A DNA stretch of 64,000 bases from Chloroflexota bacterium (GCA_022824865.1 JAJDZD010000025.1:1-64000), one strand, 5' to 3'; positions 19,460-29,758 are shown, counted from the stretch's first letter. The notes: generated from the letters alone by a model not told the origin. Numbers and translations: made by a program.

Positions 19460-20185
19460 GTGTTCTTCCCCTTCTTTGACCCGTTGTACCTCCTGCTCAT
19501 CGGCCCGGCGTTCATTCTGGCCATGTGGGCCCAGAACCGCGTCAAGGGGACGTACCGCAAGTACTCCCAGGTCATGTCCAGTTCTGGCATCCCGGCCCAT
19601 CTGGCGGCGCGGCGCCTGCTCGACGCCGTCGGCCTGTACAACGTCGAGGTCAAGCGGGTGCCGGGTGAACTGACGGATCACTACGACCCGACCAAGAAAG
19701 TCCTGCGCCTGTCCGACGGCGTATTCGACAGCAACTCCTTGGCCGCGGTGGCGATCGCCGCCCACGAGGCCGGTCATGCCATGCAGGACAAGATCCGCTA
19801 CCCCTTCCTGGTGCTGCGGACGGCCATGGTGCCCATCACCACGTTCGGGTCGCGCTTCGGCTACTTCATGTTGATCGGCGGGTTCCTGCTCGCCATGTTC
19901 ACGGGCGGCGGCGAACTGGGCCTTGCGGTGGCCTGGATCGGCCTTGCGCTCTTCAGCACGGCCTTTGTGTTCGCGCTGATTACGTTGCCGGTCGAGTTCG
20001 ACGCGAGCAAGCGGGCGCTGCATATGATGGAGAGCGTCTACGTCATCAGCGGAGCCGAGCGCTTGCACGCCAAGAAGGTGCTGGACGCCGCGGCCCTCAC
20101 CTACATCGCCGCGATGTTCATCGCCCTGATGCAGGTCCTCTACTTCGCTCTGCGCCTGCTCGCTCTTTCCGGCAGCCGCGACTAG
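19460..20185 (+). CDS. YugP-type membrane zinc metallopeptidase
   Basis: AVAIAAHEAGHAMQDKIRYPFLVLR (HEXXH), FALITLPVEFDASKRAL. Confidence 0.92.
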   Translation: MFFPFFDPLYLLLIGPAFILAMWAQNRVKGTYRKYSQVMSSSGIPAHLAARRLLDAVGLYNVEVKRVPGELTDHYDPTKKVLRLSDGVFDSNSLAAVAIAAHEAGHAMQDKIRYPFLVLRTAMVPITTFGSRFGYFMLIGGFLLAMFTGGGELGLAVAWIGLALFSTAFVFALITLPVEFDASKRALHMMESVYVISGAERLHAKKVLDAAALTYIAAMFIALMQVLYFALRLLALSGSRD

Positions 20186-20200
20186 CGTCCCGGCGCTCGC

Positions 20201-21265
20201 GTGAGCGGTCCTCCGGGCGCCACGACTGATCGTCCGCCAATCTCGGGAGCTTCGTCGCGCGCTCTGCATGAAGCTCTCTCTGGCGAACCGCGCTACCGAA
20301 TCGACCAGCTAAACCGCGCCATCTACCGTGAAGCGGCCACCGGCTTCGAAGAGATTCTTACGTTGCCGGCCGGCTTGCGCGCGGTGCTGGCCCAGCGCTT
20401 CAACTTCGAAGCGCTCGAAGCCGTCCGCAGCGAAACCTCGTCCGACGGCACGCGCAAGACCTTGTTTCGCACCACCGACGGCGCGGCCGTGGAAACCGTG
20501 CAAATGCCCACCGAGCGACCCGGCGCCACCACCATCTGCCTCAGTTCCCAGGCCGGCTGCGGCATGGGCTGCACCTTCTGCGCCACCGGCGCCATGGGCC
20601 TCACCCGCAATCTGACCGCCAGCGAGATCGTCGACCAGTTCCTCCACTTCCGGCGGCGCTCGAACGAGCGTCAGACACCCGACCGGGCGGTATTCATGGG
20701 GATGGGGGAGCCGTTGGCCAACCTGCGAGAAGTGGAGAGGGCCGTGCGCACGCTGGTGAATCCCACGGCCGTTGGGCTGAGCCCGCGCCGCGTGACCGTG
20801 TCGACCGTCGGCTTGACCAGGGGGATCCACGCCATGGCCGGCTGGGGGCTGCCCGTGAGCCTGGCGATCTCGCTCCATGCGCCGAACGACGATGTCCGAG
20901 CCGAACTTGTGCCCGTGGCTCGCCGATTCCCGCTCGGCTCCCTGCTGGAGGCCAGTCGCCGCTACCAACAGCAGGCTCGGCGACGGGTCACATACGAATA
21001 CACCTTGCTGTACGGTGTGAACGATTCGCTGTCGCAAGCCGCCGACCTGGCACGGCTGCTACGCCGCCAGCGATGTCACGTGAACCTGATTCCGTTCAAC
21101 GCCTATCCGGGCGCGCGTTATCGCCCTACGCCGCGTGACGGGGTCCGAGCATTTCGCGACGTCCTGCGCGAGCGTGGCCTGCGGGCCACCATTCGGCGAA
21201 CCCGTGGTCGCGACATTTCCGGCGCCTGCGGACAGCTGCACGCCGGAGCGCTGGCCGGCAAGTAG
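20201..21265 (+). CDS. rlmN: 23S rRNA (adenine(2503)-C(2))-methyltransferase
   Basis: SSQAGCGMGCTFCATGAMGLTRNLTASEIVDQ, FMGMGEPLANL, SLHAPND. Confidence 0.96.
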   Translation: MSGPPGATTDRPPISGASSRALHEALSGEPRYRIDQLNRAIYREAATGFEEILTLPAGLRAVLAQRFNFEALEAVRSETSSDGTRKTLFRTTDGAAVETVQMPTERPGATTICLSSQAGCGMGCTFCATGAMGLTRNLTASEIVDQFLHFRRRSNERQTPDRAVFMGMGEPLANLREVERAVRTLVNPTAVGLSPRRVTVSTVGLTRGIHAMAGWGLPVSLAISLHAPNDDVRAELVPVARRFPLGSLLEASRRYQQQARRRVTYEYTLLYGVNDSLSQAADLARLLRRQRCHVNLIPFNAYPGARYRPTPRDGVRAFRDVLRERGLRATIRRTRGRDISGACGQLHAGALAGK

Positions 21266-21436
21266 CGGGCGAGCCTGCCCACAGGAAACCCCGGCCGAGC
21301 ACTAACCGGGGGCGCGCGTTCAACCAGCTCGGCTAGTCTTCGGGGCGACGGCGGGCAGAAAGGCGCTGCATCTGGTGAACGACCGGACACTGCGGCCGGT
21401 GGCGACGAAGCGCCCGAATGCACAGGAGCGCCCTCG

Positions 21437-22102
21437 ATGAGCCAGGTCCTGATCGCTCCCTCCATTTTGTCGGCCGACTTTGCGTCGCTCGGAAGCCAGG
21501 TCCGCGAAGCCGAGGCCGGCGGCGCCGACTGGATCCACGTGGACGTCATGGACGGCCACTTCGTCCCGCAGATCAGCTTCGGCGAACCCATCGTCCGCGC
21601 CCTGCGTCCGGTCACAACGCTTCCGCTGGACGTGCACCTGATGATCGAGCCGGTGGACCCGCACCTGGAGACGTTCGCGGCGGCGGGCGCCGATTCCATC
21701 ACTATCCATGTCGAGGCAACGCCTGACCTGGCCCACACCCTCCGGACCATCCGCGACCTGGGCGTTCGACCCGGGCTCACCCTGCGGCCCGGAACTCCGG
21801 CCTGGGCCTTATGGCCTTACCTAGACCTTGCGGACATCGTGTTGGTGATGACCGTGGAGCCGGGACGAGGCGGTCAAGCCTTCATGCCGGAGATGCTGCC
21901 GCGAATCCAGCAGGTGGCCGAGCGGCTGGATGCGCTGGACGGCGAACGCTGGCTTCAGGTCGACGGTGGATTAAACGCAACAACCACCGGCGCGGCCGTA
22001 GTGGCCGGAGCGCAGGTCATCGTTGCCGGGTCGGCGATATTTGGAGATGCGGGAGGCGTCGCGGCCGCGATTGACGGCTTGCGCGGGGCGGCCGCAGGTT
22101 AG
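21437..22102 (+). CDS. rpe: ribulose-phosphate 3-epimerase
   Basis: IAPSILSADFASLGSQVREAEAGGADWIHVDVMDGHFVPQISFG. Confidence 0.96.
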   Translation: MSQVLIAPSILSADFASLGSQVREAEAGGADWIHVDVMDGHFVPQISFGEPIVRALRPVTTLPLDVHLMIEPVDPHLETFAAAGADSITIHVEATPDLAHTLRTIRDLGVRPGLTLRPGTPAWALWPYLDLADIVLVMTVEPGRGGQAFMPEMLPRIQQVAERLDALDGERWLQVDGGLNATTTGAAVVAGAQVIVAGSAIFGDAGGVAAAIDGLRGAAAG

Positions 22103-22305
22103 CCCAGACGGTCGACCGTACGAATACAGCGCGTGCAAATCTTCACGCGCTGATAGCGGCCATCGATCATCAGCCGCTTGCGCTGAACATTGACCGACCA
22201 CATCTTCTGTTTGCGTGGCGCTTTGCGTTCCCAGCGGCCAGACGCCGAGTGGCGAATGTGTCGGCCGAACTGGGGGCGAGCGTCGCAAACGTCACAGCGT
22301 GCCAA
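22099..22305 (-). CDS. rpmB: 50S ribosomal protein L28 (Cys4 type)
   Basis: MARCDVCDARPQFGRHIRHSASGRWERKAPRKQKMWSVNVQRKRLMIDGRYQRVKICTRCIRTVDRLG. Confidence 0.95.
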   Translation of the reverse strand: MARCDVCDARPQFGRHIRHSASGRWERKAPRKQKMWSVNVQRKRLMIDGRYQRVKICTRCIRTVDRLG

Positions 22306-22362
22306 GGACGCACCTACTCCGTTGACGCAATCCTGAACGCGTCTCTAAGATCAAGTTTCACC

Positions 22363-24033
22363 ATGCTAGCACCGCAAGAAGACGCCCCCAGCATGACACT
22401 GGCAGACTCCCACACCGAGGCCGCCGACCTGCGCGACGGCCGACGCTTCATGCACGCCTTTGAGTACAGCCTGCGCTGGCTGGAGATCAACGCCGAGGCA
22501 ATCGACCGACTCAACGTCTACCCGGTCCCCGACGGCGACACCGGCACCAACATGGTGCTCACCTTGCGCGCCGCCATCAGCGAGGCCACCGACAACCCGT
22601 CGAACAACGTGGATGTCGTTGCGGCAAACCTGGCCCGCGGGGCCCTGCTGGGCGCTCGCGGCAACTCCGGCGTCATCCTGTCACAGATTATCCGCGGCCT
22701 CGCCGAGGGGCTCGACGGCCACCGCGAGGTCGGAATTCCCGAATTCAGCACCGCCCTCGAACGCGCCTACCAGGTCGGCTACAAGGCCGTCACCAACCCG
22801 GTGGAAGGCACCATCCTCACCGTGGCGCGCGACGCCGGCGAGGCCGCCCAGGCGGCGCAGACGCAAGTCGATTCGGTTGAGGACCTCATCGCCCAGGTCG
22901 TCGACGCCACCCGCGAGTCCGTGGCCAACACCCCCAATCTGCTGGACGTCCTGGCCGAGGCCGGCGTCGTGGATGCCGGGGGCCAGGGTTTGCACGTGAT
23001 CTACGAGGGTTTGCTGCGGTCGCTGCGCGGCGAGCCCCTGCCGGAGACGGCCGACGTGGATCGCGCCACGGACGTCTTTGCCGTCTTCGCCGACATCCAC
23101 CAGGGCGACGAGCACGGCTTTTGCACCGAATTCGTGGTCCACGGCACAGACCTTGACGCTGACGCCATGAGGACCGAATTCGCCAAGATTGGCGAGTCGC
23201 TCCTGGTCGTGGGCGACGCCAGCCTCGTACGCGTGCATATCCACACCGAGCAACCCGGCGACGCCATCAACACGGCCATGTCATATGGCGAACTCGATCA
23301 GCTCAAGGCCGACAACATGGACCTGCAGCAGGCGCGCAACTTCGAGGGGGCGTTGGCCGAGGCGTCCGAACCACCGCCCCCGGCCAACGGCGTGATCGCC
23401 GTCGCCAGCGGCGATGGCCTGGAAGAGGTCTTCCGCAGCCTGGGCGTGGATGTCGTCCGCGGCGGCCAGAGCATGAACCCCAGCGCGGGCGAACTGCTGG
23501 AAGCCATCGACCGCACGCCTGACGACTGGGCCGTGGTGCTTCCCAACAACTCCAACATCTACCTCACGGCGCGGCAGGCGGCGGAGCAGTCCGAGAAGAA
23601 CGTGCATGTGATTGCCACGCGGACGCTCCCGCAGGGATTTTCCGCCGCCCTGGCGTTCAATCCCGCCGACGCCTCCGAGGACAACGCCGAGGCCATGAGC
23701 GAAGCCGCCGGCGACGTCACCACGCTGGAAGTCACCCAGGCCGTGCGCGACGCCGTGCTGGACGGCAATCCCGTCGCCGAGGGCGAGTACATGGGGCTGC
23801 TGGACGACAAGTTTGTGGCGCGCGGCGAGACGCCGCACCCGGTCATCATGCAAATGCTCGAACGTGTCGCCGACGACGAGCCGGAAGCGCTGACCATCTA
23901 CGTGGGGCAGGCCACGCCGGCCGCACAGGCCAGCGAACTCGCGTCCGAGATCAGCGAGCGCTACCCGGACATGGATGTACAGACGGTGGCGGGCGGCCAG
24001 GACCACTACGACTACATCATCGCGGCTGAGTAG
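22363..24033 (+). CDS. DAK2 domain fatty acid kinase-like protein (YloV/FakA family)
   Basis: INAEAIDRLNVYPVPDGDTGTNMVLTLRAA, GARGNSGVILSQIIRG; ORF runs upstream to 22249 but that overlaps rpmB. Confidence 0.93.
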   Translation: MLAPQEDAPSMTLADSHTEAADLRDGRRFMHAFEYSLRWLEINAEAIDRLNVYPVPDGDTGTNMVLTLRAAISEATDNPSNNVDVVAANLARGALLGARGNSGVILSQIIRGLAEGLDGHREVGIPEFSTALERAYQVGYKAVTNPVEGTILTVARDAGEAAQAAQTQVDSVEDLIAQVVDATRESVANTPNLLDVLAEAGVVDAGGQGLHVIYEGLLRSLRGEPLPETADVDRATDVFAVFADIHQGDEHGFCTEFVVHGTDLDADAMRTEFAKIGESLLVVGDASLVRVHIHTEQPGDAINTAMSYGELDQLKADNMDLQQARNFEGALAEASEPPPPANGVIAVASGDGLEEVFRSLGVDVVRGGQSMNPSAGELLEAIDRTPDDWAVVLPNNSNIYLTARQAAEQSEKNVHVIATRTLPQGFSAALAFNPADASEDNAEAMSEAAGDVTTLEVTQAVRDAVLDGNPVAEGEYMGLLDDKFVARGETPHPVIMQMLERVADDEPEALTIYVGQATPAAQASELASEISERYPDMDVQTVAGGQDHYDYIIAAE

Positions 24034-24048
24034 CGGCCTGTTGCGCGG

Positions 24049-26352
24049 ATGACCGCCGACCCCGAGCCGGCGCTGGCGCGCGAAGCGCGACGCTTGCTGG
24101 AGGCCGAGGCGGCGGCCGGGTTCGACGACTCTTCGACGCCCGGTGGGCTGTCGCGCTGGCTTGTGGCTCAGGGTCAGGATGCGGGTTCACTTGCCCGCTT
24201 GTCGCAGTACTCCCGGCTACGTCCGCGCACACGCAAGGATCTGGCGAGTACGGTGCTCTCAGAACTGGGTGCGCACGGGGCGACGCCCAGAGTCGGCCGG
24301 AATGCTGACGCCCCGGTCACCGTGCTGCCGGGGATAGGCTCGACGGCCGAGAAGCGGCTGGCCGCGTTGGGCATCCAGACGATCGGGGACCTACTTCACC
24401 ACCGGCCGCGTCGCTACATCGACCACTCGTCCGTGGTACCCATTGCCGAGGCGGAGCCCGGGCGCGAAGTCACCGTGATTGGCGACGTGGTTGAGATCAG
24501 GGCCCGCCCAGCGAGGTCGGGGCGTGTGCGCGTGGTCGAGGCGGCCATTGCCGACGAGACGGGGCAGATTCTGGCCGTCTGGTTCAACCAGGTTTACCTG
24601 GCCAAGACCCTGCGTGGCCGTCGCAACGTAGCGTTCGCAGGCCGCGTGGAATCAGCCGCGTACGACCGCCAGTTGACTAGCCCTGAGTACGAGCTTGACG
24701 TGCACCGCATGGTGCATGCCGGACGGCTCGTGCCGGTCTATCCGCTTACGCGCGGGCTCTCGCAGCGGCAACTGCGCCGCTGGATGTCGCTGGCGGTTGA
24801 CGACTACGCCGCGGCGATTCCCGAAACACTGAGCGTGCAACAGCGGCAAGCGCAGGCGTTGCCGGGCGTTGCCATGGCCATCCGGCATCTCCACTTCCCG
24901 GTGGATGCCGCCTCAGCCGAGGCCGCCGCGCGGCGCTTTGCCTTTGCGGAGCTTCTGGTCTATCAACTCGCCATCCTGCGCCGCCGTCGGACCTGGCGCG
25001 AGAGCCAGCCCGGCCGCCCGGTGCAAATCCACCGGGACGCGCTGGCGGCCTTCGGCGGACAACTGCCGTTCAGGCTGACGGACGGACAACGCGTGGCCGT
25101 GGCCGAGGTGCTGAACGACTTGCGGCGCGACCGGCCCATGAGCCGGCTGCTGCAAGGCGACGTCGGTTCCGGCAAGACCGTCGTGGCCGCTGGCGCGCTG
25201 CACGCCATCGTCGGCGACGGCTGGCAGGGCGCCATCATGGCCCCCACCGAAGTGCTGGCCGAACAGCACGCCGCCACTCTGCGCGAACTCCTGACGCCGC
25301 TGGGCGTCCGCGTGGAACTGGTCACCGGCAGCGTTCCGGCTGGCGAGAAACGGCGCATCTGGCGCGACGTGGAGCGCGGCGGCGTGCACGTGGTGGTGGG
25401 CACCCAGGCCATCATCCAGCGCAGCGCCAGGTTCGCGCGCCTGAACCTGGCGGTCGTGGACGAACAGCACCGGTTCGGGGTGCAGCAACGCGGCGAAATT
25501 CGCTCAAAGGGCTACAACCCCCACCTGCTGGCCATGTCGGCCACGCCCATCCCGCGCACGCTGGCGCTGACGGTCTACGGAGATCTGGACGTCAGCGTCC
25601 TGCGCGAGCTGCCCAAGGGGCGTCGACCGGTCAAGACGTCGTTCATCCCCAACCACAAACGCGGCGACGCCTACGCGTTCATTCGGCGCGAGGTGGCAGT
25701 TGGCCATCAGGCCTTTGTCGTGTTTCCGATCATCGAGGAATCGGAGAGCCTTAACGCCCGCGCCGCGACCGAGGAGCACAAACGGCTCACGCGCGGCACA
25801 TTCGCCGACCTGGCCGACGACGTGGGACTGTTACACGGTCGCATGAGCGCCGCGTCCAAGGAGCGCGTAATGCGCGCCTTCCGTGACGGTGAGATCAAGA
25901 TCCTGGTCAGCACCGCGGTGATCGAGGTGGGCATCGACGTCCCAAACGCATCGATAATCCTGATCGAAGGCGCCGAGCGCTTTGGGCTAGCGCAGTTGCA
26001 TCAGTTGCGTGGACGCGTTGGTCGCGGCGGCCAGGACTCGCACTGCCTGCTGATGAGCGAGACGACCGACCCCAGGGAAAACGCCCGGCTGCGCACGCTC
26101 CAGACGGTGCGCGACGGCTTTGCCCTGGCGGAGCGAGATCTGGAGTTGCGCGGGCCTGGCGATGTCATTGGGACGCGGCAGAGCGGGGCGCTGGGATTCC
26201 GCTTTGCGTCGGTCACCGATCTCCCGACGATCCAGTCGGCGCGCGTCGACGCCGAAGCCATGATTCGCGCGGACCCCGAACTGACCCGGCCCGAACAGGC
26301 CGGACTGGCCGCCGCCGTGGCGCGCTTGCTGCAACGCAACGAATGGAATTGA
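24049..26352 (+). CDS. recG: ATP-dependent DNA helicase RecG
   Basis: RLLQGDVGSGKTVVAAGALHAIV, VVDEQHRFGVQQR, MSATPIPRTLAL, FGLAQLHQLRGRVGRG. Confidence 0.97.
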   Translation: MTADPEPALAREARRLLEAEAAAGFDDSSTPGGLSRWLVAQGQDAGSLARLSQYSRLRPRTRKDLASTVLSELGAHGATPRVGRNADAPVTVLPGIGSTAEKRLAALGIQTIGDLLHHRPRRYIDHSSVVPIAEAEPGREVTVIGDVVEIRARPARSGRVRVVEAAIADETGQILAVWFNQVYLAKTLRGRRNVAFAGRVESAAYDRQLTSPEYELDVHRMVHAGRLVPVYPLTRGLSQRQLRRWMSLAVDDYAAAIPETLSVQQRQAQALPGVAMAIRHLHFPVDAASAEAAARRFAFAELLVYQLAILRRRRTWRESQPGRPVQIHRDALAAFGGQLPFRLTDGQRVAVAEVLNDLRRDRPMSRLLQGDVGSGKTVVAAGALHAIVGDGWQGAIMAPTEVLAEQHAATLRELLTPLGVRVELVTGSVPAGEKRRIWRDVERGGVHVVVGTQAIIQRSARFARLNLAVVDEQHRFGVQQRGEIRSKGYNPHLLAMSATPIPRTLALTVYGDLDVSVLRELPKGRRPVKTSFIPNHKRGDAYAFIRREVAVGHQAFVVFPIIEESESLNARAATEEHKRLTRGTFADLADDVGLLHGRMSAASKERVMRAFRDGEIKILVSTAVIEVGIDVPNASIILIEGAERFGLAQLHQLRGRVGRGGQDSHCLLMSETTDPRENARLRTLQTVRDGFALAERDLELRGPGDVIGTRQSGALGFRFASVTDLPTIQSARVDAEAMIRADPELTRPEQAGLAAAVARLLQRNEWN

Positions 26353-26359
26353 GGACGAC

Positions 26360-26956
26360 GTGGCGGCCCGCGGCCGTGGGCTGACGATTACCGCCGGCGT
26401 CCATCGGGGGCGTCGGTTGCGTGTCCCGCCCGGCATTCGCCCCACCACGGACCGGGTCAGGGCGGCTATCTTCGACGCATTACAGGGTCCGCCGCCCGAG
26501 CGTGTGCTGGATCTCTACGCCGGGTCCGGCGCGTTTGGCATCGAGGCCTTGAGTCGCGGCGCCGACCATGTTTGCTTCATCGAGCGCAGCCGCCGCGCCG
26601 CCACCGCAATCAGGCAGAACCTGGACCTCCTGGGTGTCCGCGAATGTGGCGAGGTTGTGGTCGCTGATGCGCGGCGGGTAGCACGGGCTCCCGGAGCGCC
26701 GTTCGGACTGGTCTTTGCCGACCCCCCCTACGCCGACGATCCGTGGGTGGCGCTGTTCGACGCCCTGGAAACGCCGGGTGTGCTGACGCCAGACGCCCTG
26801 GTTGTGACCGAGACCGGCAGCCGCGCCGGTCCGCCACTGGCGCCGTATGGATGGCGTTGCCTGAAGGAGCGCCGTCACGGCGACACGACGTTTGCGATCT
26901 TCGTCCGAGAGGCGTTCCTGAACGAGGAGCCTCGATCAGGGGAGCCGTCGCTATAA
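26360..26956 (+). CDS. rsmD: 16S rRNA (guanine(966)-N(2))-methyltransferase
   Basis: GRRLRVPPGIRPTTDRVRAAIFDAL, LDLYAGSGAFGIEALSRGA, FADPPYADD. Confidence 0.95.
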   Translation: MAARGRGLTITAGVHRGRRLRVPPGIRPTTDRVRAAIFDALQGPPPERVLDLYAGSGAFGIEALSRGADHVCFIERSRRAATAIRQNLDLLGVRECGEVVVADARRVARAPGAPFGLVFADPPYADDPWVALFDALETPGVLTPDALVVTETGSRAGPPLAPYGWRCLKERRHGDTTFAIFVREAFLNEEPRSGEPSL

Positions 26957-26984
26957 TGCGCGGGGTGTGTTGGAAGGACAGGCC

Positions 26985-27476
26985 GTGCGCGCGCTGTTTC
27001 CCGCGACCTTCGACCCGGTCACCAACGGTCACATGGACATCCTGAGCCGGACGGCCGGTGTTTTTGACACGGTTGTGGCCGGTGTGTTCGAAAACGAACG
27101 CGGCGACACGCTGTTCACGGCGGACGAGCGTCTGGCCCTGCTGAAAACCGCCGTGGCGCACCTGCCGAACGTTGAGGCGCGCATTTACTCCGGGCTGACC
27201 GTAGACTTTGCCCGAAAGACTGGGGCCAGTGTGCTGGTTCGAGGTCTGCGCGCCGTGTCAGACTTCGAGTATGAATTCGCGCTCTCAGCCATGAATCGAC
27301 GCCTGCATCCGGATATCGACACGATGTTTTTTCTCTCGGCGCCCGAGCACGCGTTTGTCAGTTCATCGCTCATTCGTGAGATCGGGGCGCTCGGCCGTTC
27401 GGTCGCGCCGTTCGTCCCGCCAAACGTCGCGGTCGCCGTCGGCGAGAAATTCGCCGTACCCCAAGGGCGGAGGTAG
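26985..27476 (+). CDS. coaD: pantetheine-phosphate adenylyltransferase (likely GTG start at 26985)
   Basis: RALFPATFDPVTNGHMDILSRTAGVFDTVV, SDFEYEFALSAMNRRL; GGAAGG upstream of the GTG. Confidence 0.95.
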   Translation: MRALFPATFDPVTNGHMDILSRTAGVFDTVVAGVFENERGDTLFTADERLALLKTAVAHLPNVEARIYSGLTVDFARKTGASVLVRGLRAVSDFEYEFALSAMNRRLHPDIDTMFFLSAPEHAFVSSSLIREIGALGRSVAPFVPPNVAVAVGEKFAVPQGRR

Positions 27477-27518
27477 TTCGCCATCGACCTCATAAACCTG
27501 ATTGAACGACTGGAAACG

Positions 27519-27962
27519 TTGCTGCGTCATGCCCAGCGCGTGCCGTTGACCCACAAGGTCATGGTCGACGAGCGCGCCCTGCTGACGGTCGTGGATGAGA
27601 TGCGAATACGCATTCCCGAAGAGATTCGCGAAGCGCGTCGAGTTATGCGCCAGCGTGACCAGATCCCGCAAGCGGCCCAGATGGAAGCCGAGAGTATCGT
27701 CCAGGAGGCGCGTGAGCAGGCCGAGCAGATGATTCGCGACGAAGAGATCGTGAAGGCGGCCGAGGCGCACGCCCTGCAATTGATCCAGGAAGCGGAGGAG
27801 CGCATGGACGCCTCCCGCGAGGAAATGGACCTCTATGCGCTGAGCATGCTGCGTGACCTGGAGAGCCGGTTGGAGTCCCACCTCACCAGCATCCGCCGCG
27901 GAGTGGCCGCGCTGGATCAGAGCGACACTGAACCCGTCGAGTTCGACGAAGAACCTGTCTAA
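27519..27962 (+). CDS. uncharacterised charged coiled-coil protein
   Basis: 147 aa rich in Glu/Ala/Arg: EIREARRVMRQRDQIPQAAQMEAESIVQEAREQAEQMIRDEEIVKAAEAHALQLIQEAEERMDAS. Confidence 0.8.
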   Translation: MLRHAQRVPLTHKVMVDERALLTVVDEMRIRIPEEIREARRVMRQRDQIPQAAQMEAESIVQEAREQAEQMIRDEEIVKAAEAHALQLIQEAEERMDASREEMDLYALSMLRDLESRLESHLTSIRRGVAALDQSDTEPVEFDEEPV

Positions 27963-28003
27963 GCCGAGTTGAACCGCTTGCGGGCCTGACCTGAAGGTCA
28001 CCT

Positions 28004-28525
28004 GTGGCCGATTACATCTTCAACGTCGCGCGCGTGCTCGCGCAGACCTCCGGGCCGAGCCGCGTGGTCGACGTGGTCGCTCCGGCATCCGTGTTGGACG
28101 TTCCGGAGCTCAGCGGGCCGGTGCGGGGCACGGCCCGGTTCACCCGGCTGTCCGACGCCGTCCTCGTCACCGGAGAGATGCAAGCTCCGGCGCGCCTGCC
28201 CTGCGCTCGCTGTACCGACGATGTGGACGTCAAGGTCGAGTTTGCGCTGGACGACCAGTTCGTGCCTCGTGTCGATCCGGTGCGGGGCGGTGTGATCGAT
28301 CCGGGTGACCGCTGGCATCTGGATCCGGGCCACAACCTCGATCTCTCCCAGGTGCTGGCCGAGGGCGCGATCAGCGCGCTGCCACCGCGCGTCATCTGTG
28401 CCGGGCCATGCGAAGCACCCTGGGATGGTCCGGCAATGAGTGAGCCGGCGATGGATCCGCGCCTGGCGCCGCTGGAACGCCTGCGCCGCCAAATGCTCCA
28501 CAAAGACTACGATTCTCATGGATAA
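28004..28525 (+). CDS. DUF177 (YceD) family protein
   Basis: Position before rpmF plus PARLPCARCTDDVDVKVEFALDDQFVP...DLSQVLAEGAISALPPRVICAGPC. Confidence 0.88.
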   Translation: MADYIFNVARVLAQTSGPSRVVDVVAPASVLDVPELSGPVRGTARFTRLSDAVLVTGEMQAPARLPCARCTDDVDVKVEFALDDQFVPRVDPVRGGVIDPGDRWHLDPGHNLDLSQVLAEGAISALPPRVICAGPCEAPWDGPAMSEPAMDPRLAPLERLRRQMLHKDYDSHG

Positions 28526-28534
28526 TGGCGGGTT

Positions 28535-28735
28535 ATGACTCCTCTGCCCAAACGTCGGCTCACCCGTTCGCGCTCGCGCGCTCGCCGCCATTCGGCTCGC
28601 GCGCGCCGACCGAACCTTGGGCGCTGTCCGACCTGTCATCGGTTGGTGGTCAGTCACCAGGTGTGTCCCCTGTGCGGGAACTACCGTGGCAATCTGGTCA
28701 TCGAGCCTTCCGAACAAGCCGTCAAGTACCGCTAG
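28535..28735 (+). CDS. rpmF: 50S ribosomal protein L32 (Zn-type)
   Basis: MTPLPKRRLTRSRSRARRHSARARRPNLGRCPTCHRLVVSHQVCPLCGNYRG. Confidence 0.95.
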   Translation: MTPLPKRRLTRSRSRARRHSARARRPNLGRCPTCHRLVVSHQVCPLCGNYRGNLVIEPSEQAVKYR

Positions 28736-28759
28736 CCGGGAGATCCGGTACAACCCACC

Positions 28760-29758
28760 ATGGCGCCTGAACAGGCCCGGGCCGCGTTTGTCTTTCCGGG
28801 CCAGGGTTCCCAGGCGCCGGGGATGGGTCGGGACTTGCGTGAATCCTCGGCCGCCGCCCGTGACGTCTGGCAGGCGGCCGATGCCAGCTATGGCGCATCG
28901 CTCAGCGAACTGACCGATGCGGCCAGTCCGGAAGTTATCCAGCCGACCGACGTTCAGCAACCGGCCATTGTCGCCGCATCCGTCGCCGCCTTCGCGGCCT
29001 TCAACGAGGTGCTTGGCGTCACCGGCGCTGCGGTAACGGCCAACGGCTATCCCGTGGACGTCGTCGCCCTTGCCGGCCACAGCGTTGGCCTGGTGTCTGC
29101 CGTCGTGGCCGCCGGCTGCACCGCAGTTGGCGAGGCCGTGGCTCTGGTTCGCGACCGTGGCCGCTTCATGGCCGCGGCGGCCTTCGAAAAGCCCGGCCGT
29201 ATGGCGGCTGTGCTAGGTCTTGACGCGGCCTCTGTCGAAGACGTGGTCTCCACAATCGGCGCGGAGATTCCTGGCAGCTATCTCGCCGTGGCCAACGTCA
29301 ACGCACCCGGTCAGGTGGTGGTTGCCGGCGATCTGGCCGCCATTGATCGTATCGTGAACGAAGGCCGCAAGGCCGGGGCGCGCCGCGTGATTCCGCTCAA
29401 CGTCAGCGGCGCCTTCCACTCCGTGGCGATGCTGCCGGCCCAAGCACAAATGCGCGAACGCCTGCTGGCCGTCGGAATCGATCCCCCGGCGGCGCCCGTG
29501 GTCAGTAACATCGACGCCACCCGACTCACGGACCCGTCGGCTATTCGGGCCGAGCTGGCGAATCATATCGCGGCTCCGGTCCGCTGGCTGGACGGCATCC
29601 GGGCAATCGAGGCGCTGGACGTGCGGCACATCGTGGAGTTTGGACACGGTTCGGTCCTTACCGGCATGCTGCGGCGCACCGTGAAAGGCATTTCCTTGCA
29701 TAACGTGAGCGACATGGACTCGGCCCACGCGGTGGCCGCTGCGCTGACCAATGGGTAG
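28760..29758 (+). CDS. fabD: malonyl-CoA--ACP transacylase
   Basis: AFVFPGQGSQAPGMGRDL, LAGHSVGLVSA, NVNAPGQVVVAGD, NVSGAFHS. Confidence 0.95.
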   Translation: MAPEQARAAFVFPGQGSQAPGMGRDLRESSAAARDVWQAADASYGASLSELTDAASPEVIQPTDVQQPAIVAASVAAFAAFNEVLGVTGAAVTANGYPVDVVALAGHSVGLVSAVVAAGCTAVGEAVALVRDRGRFMAAAAFEKPGRMAAVLGLDAASVEDVVSTIGAEIPGSYLAVANVNAPGQVVVAGDLAAIDRIVNEGRKAGARRVIPLNVSGAFHSVAMLPAQAQMRERLLAVGIDPPAAPVVSNIDATRLTDPSAIRAELANHIAAPVRWLDGIRAIEALDVRHIVEFGHGSVLTGMLRRTVKGISLHNVSDMDSAHAVAAALTNG

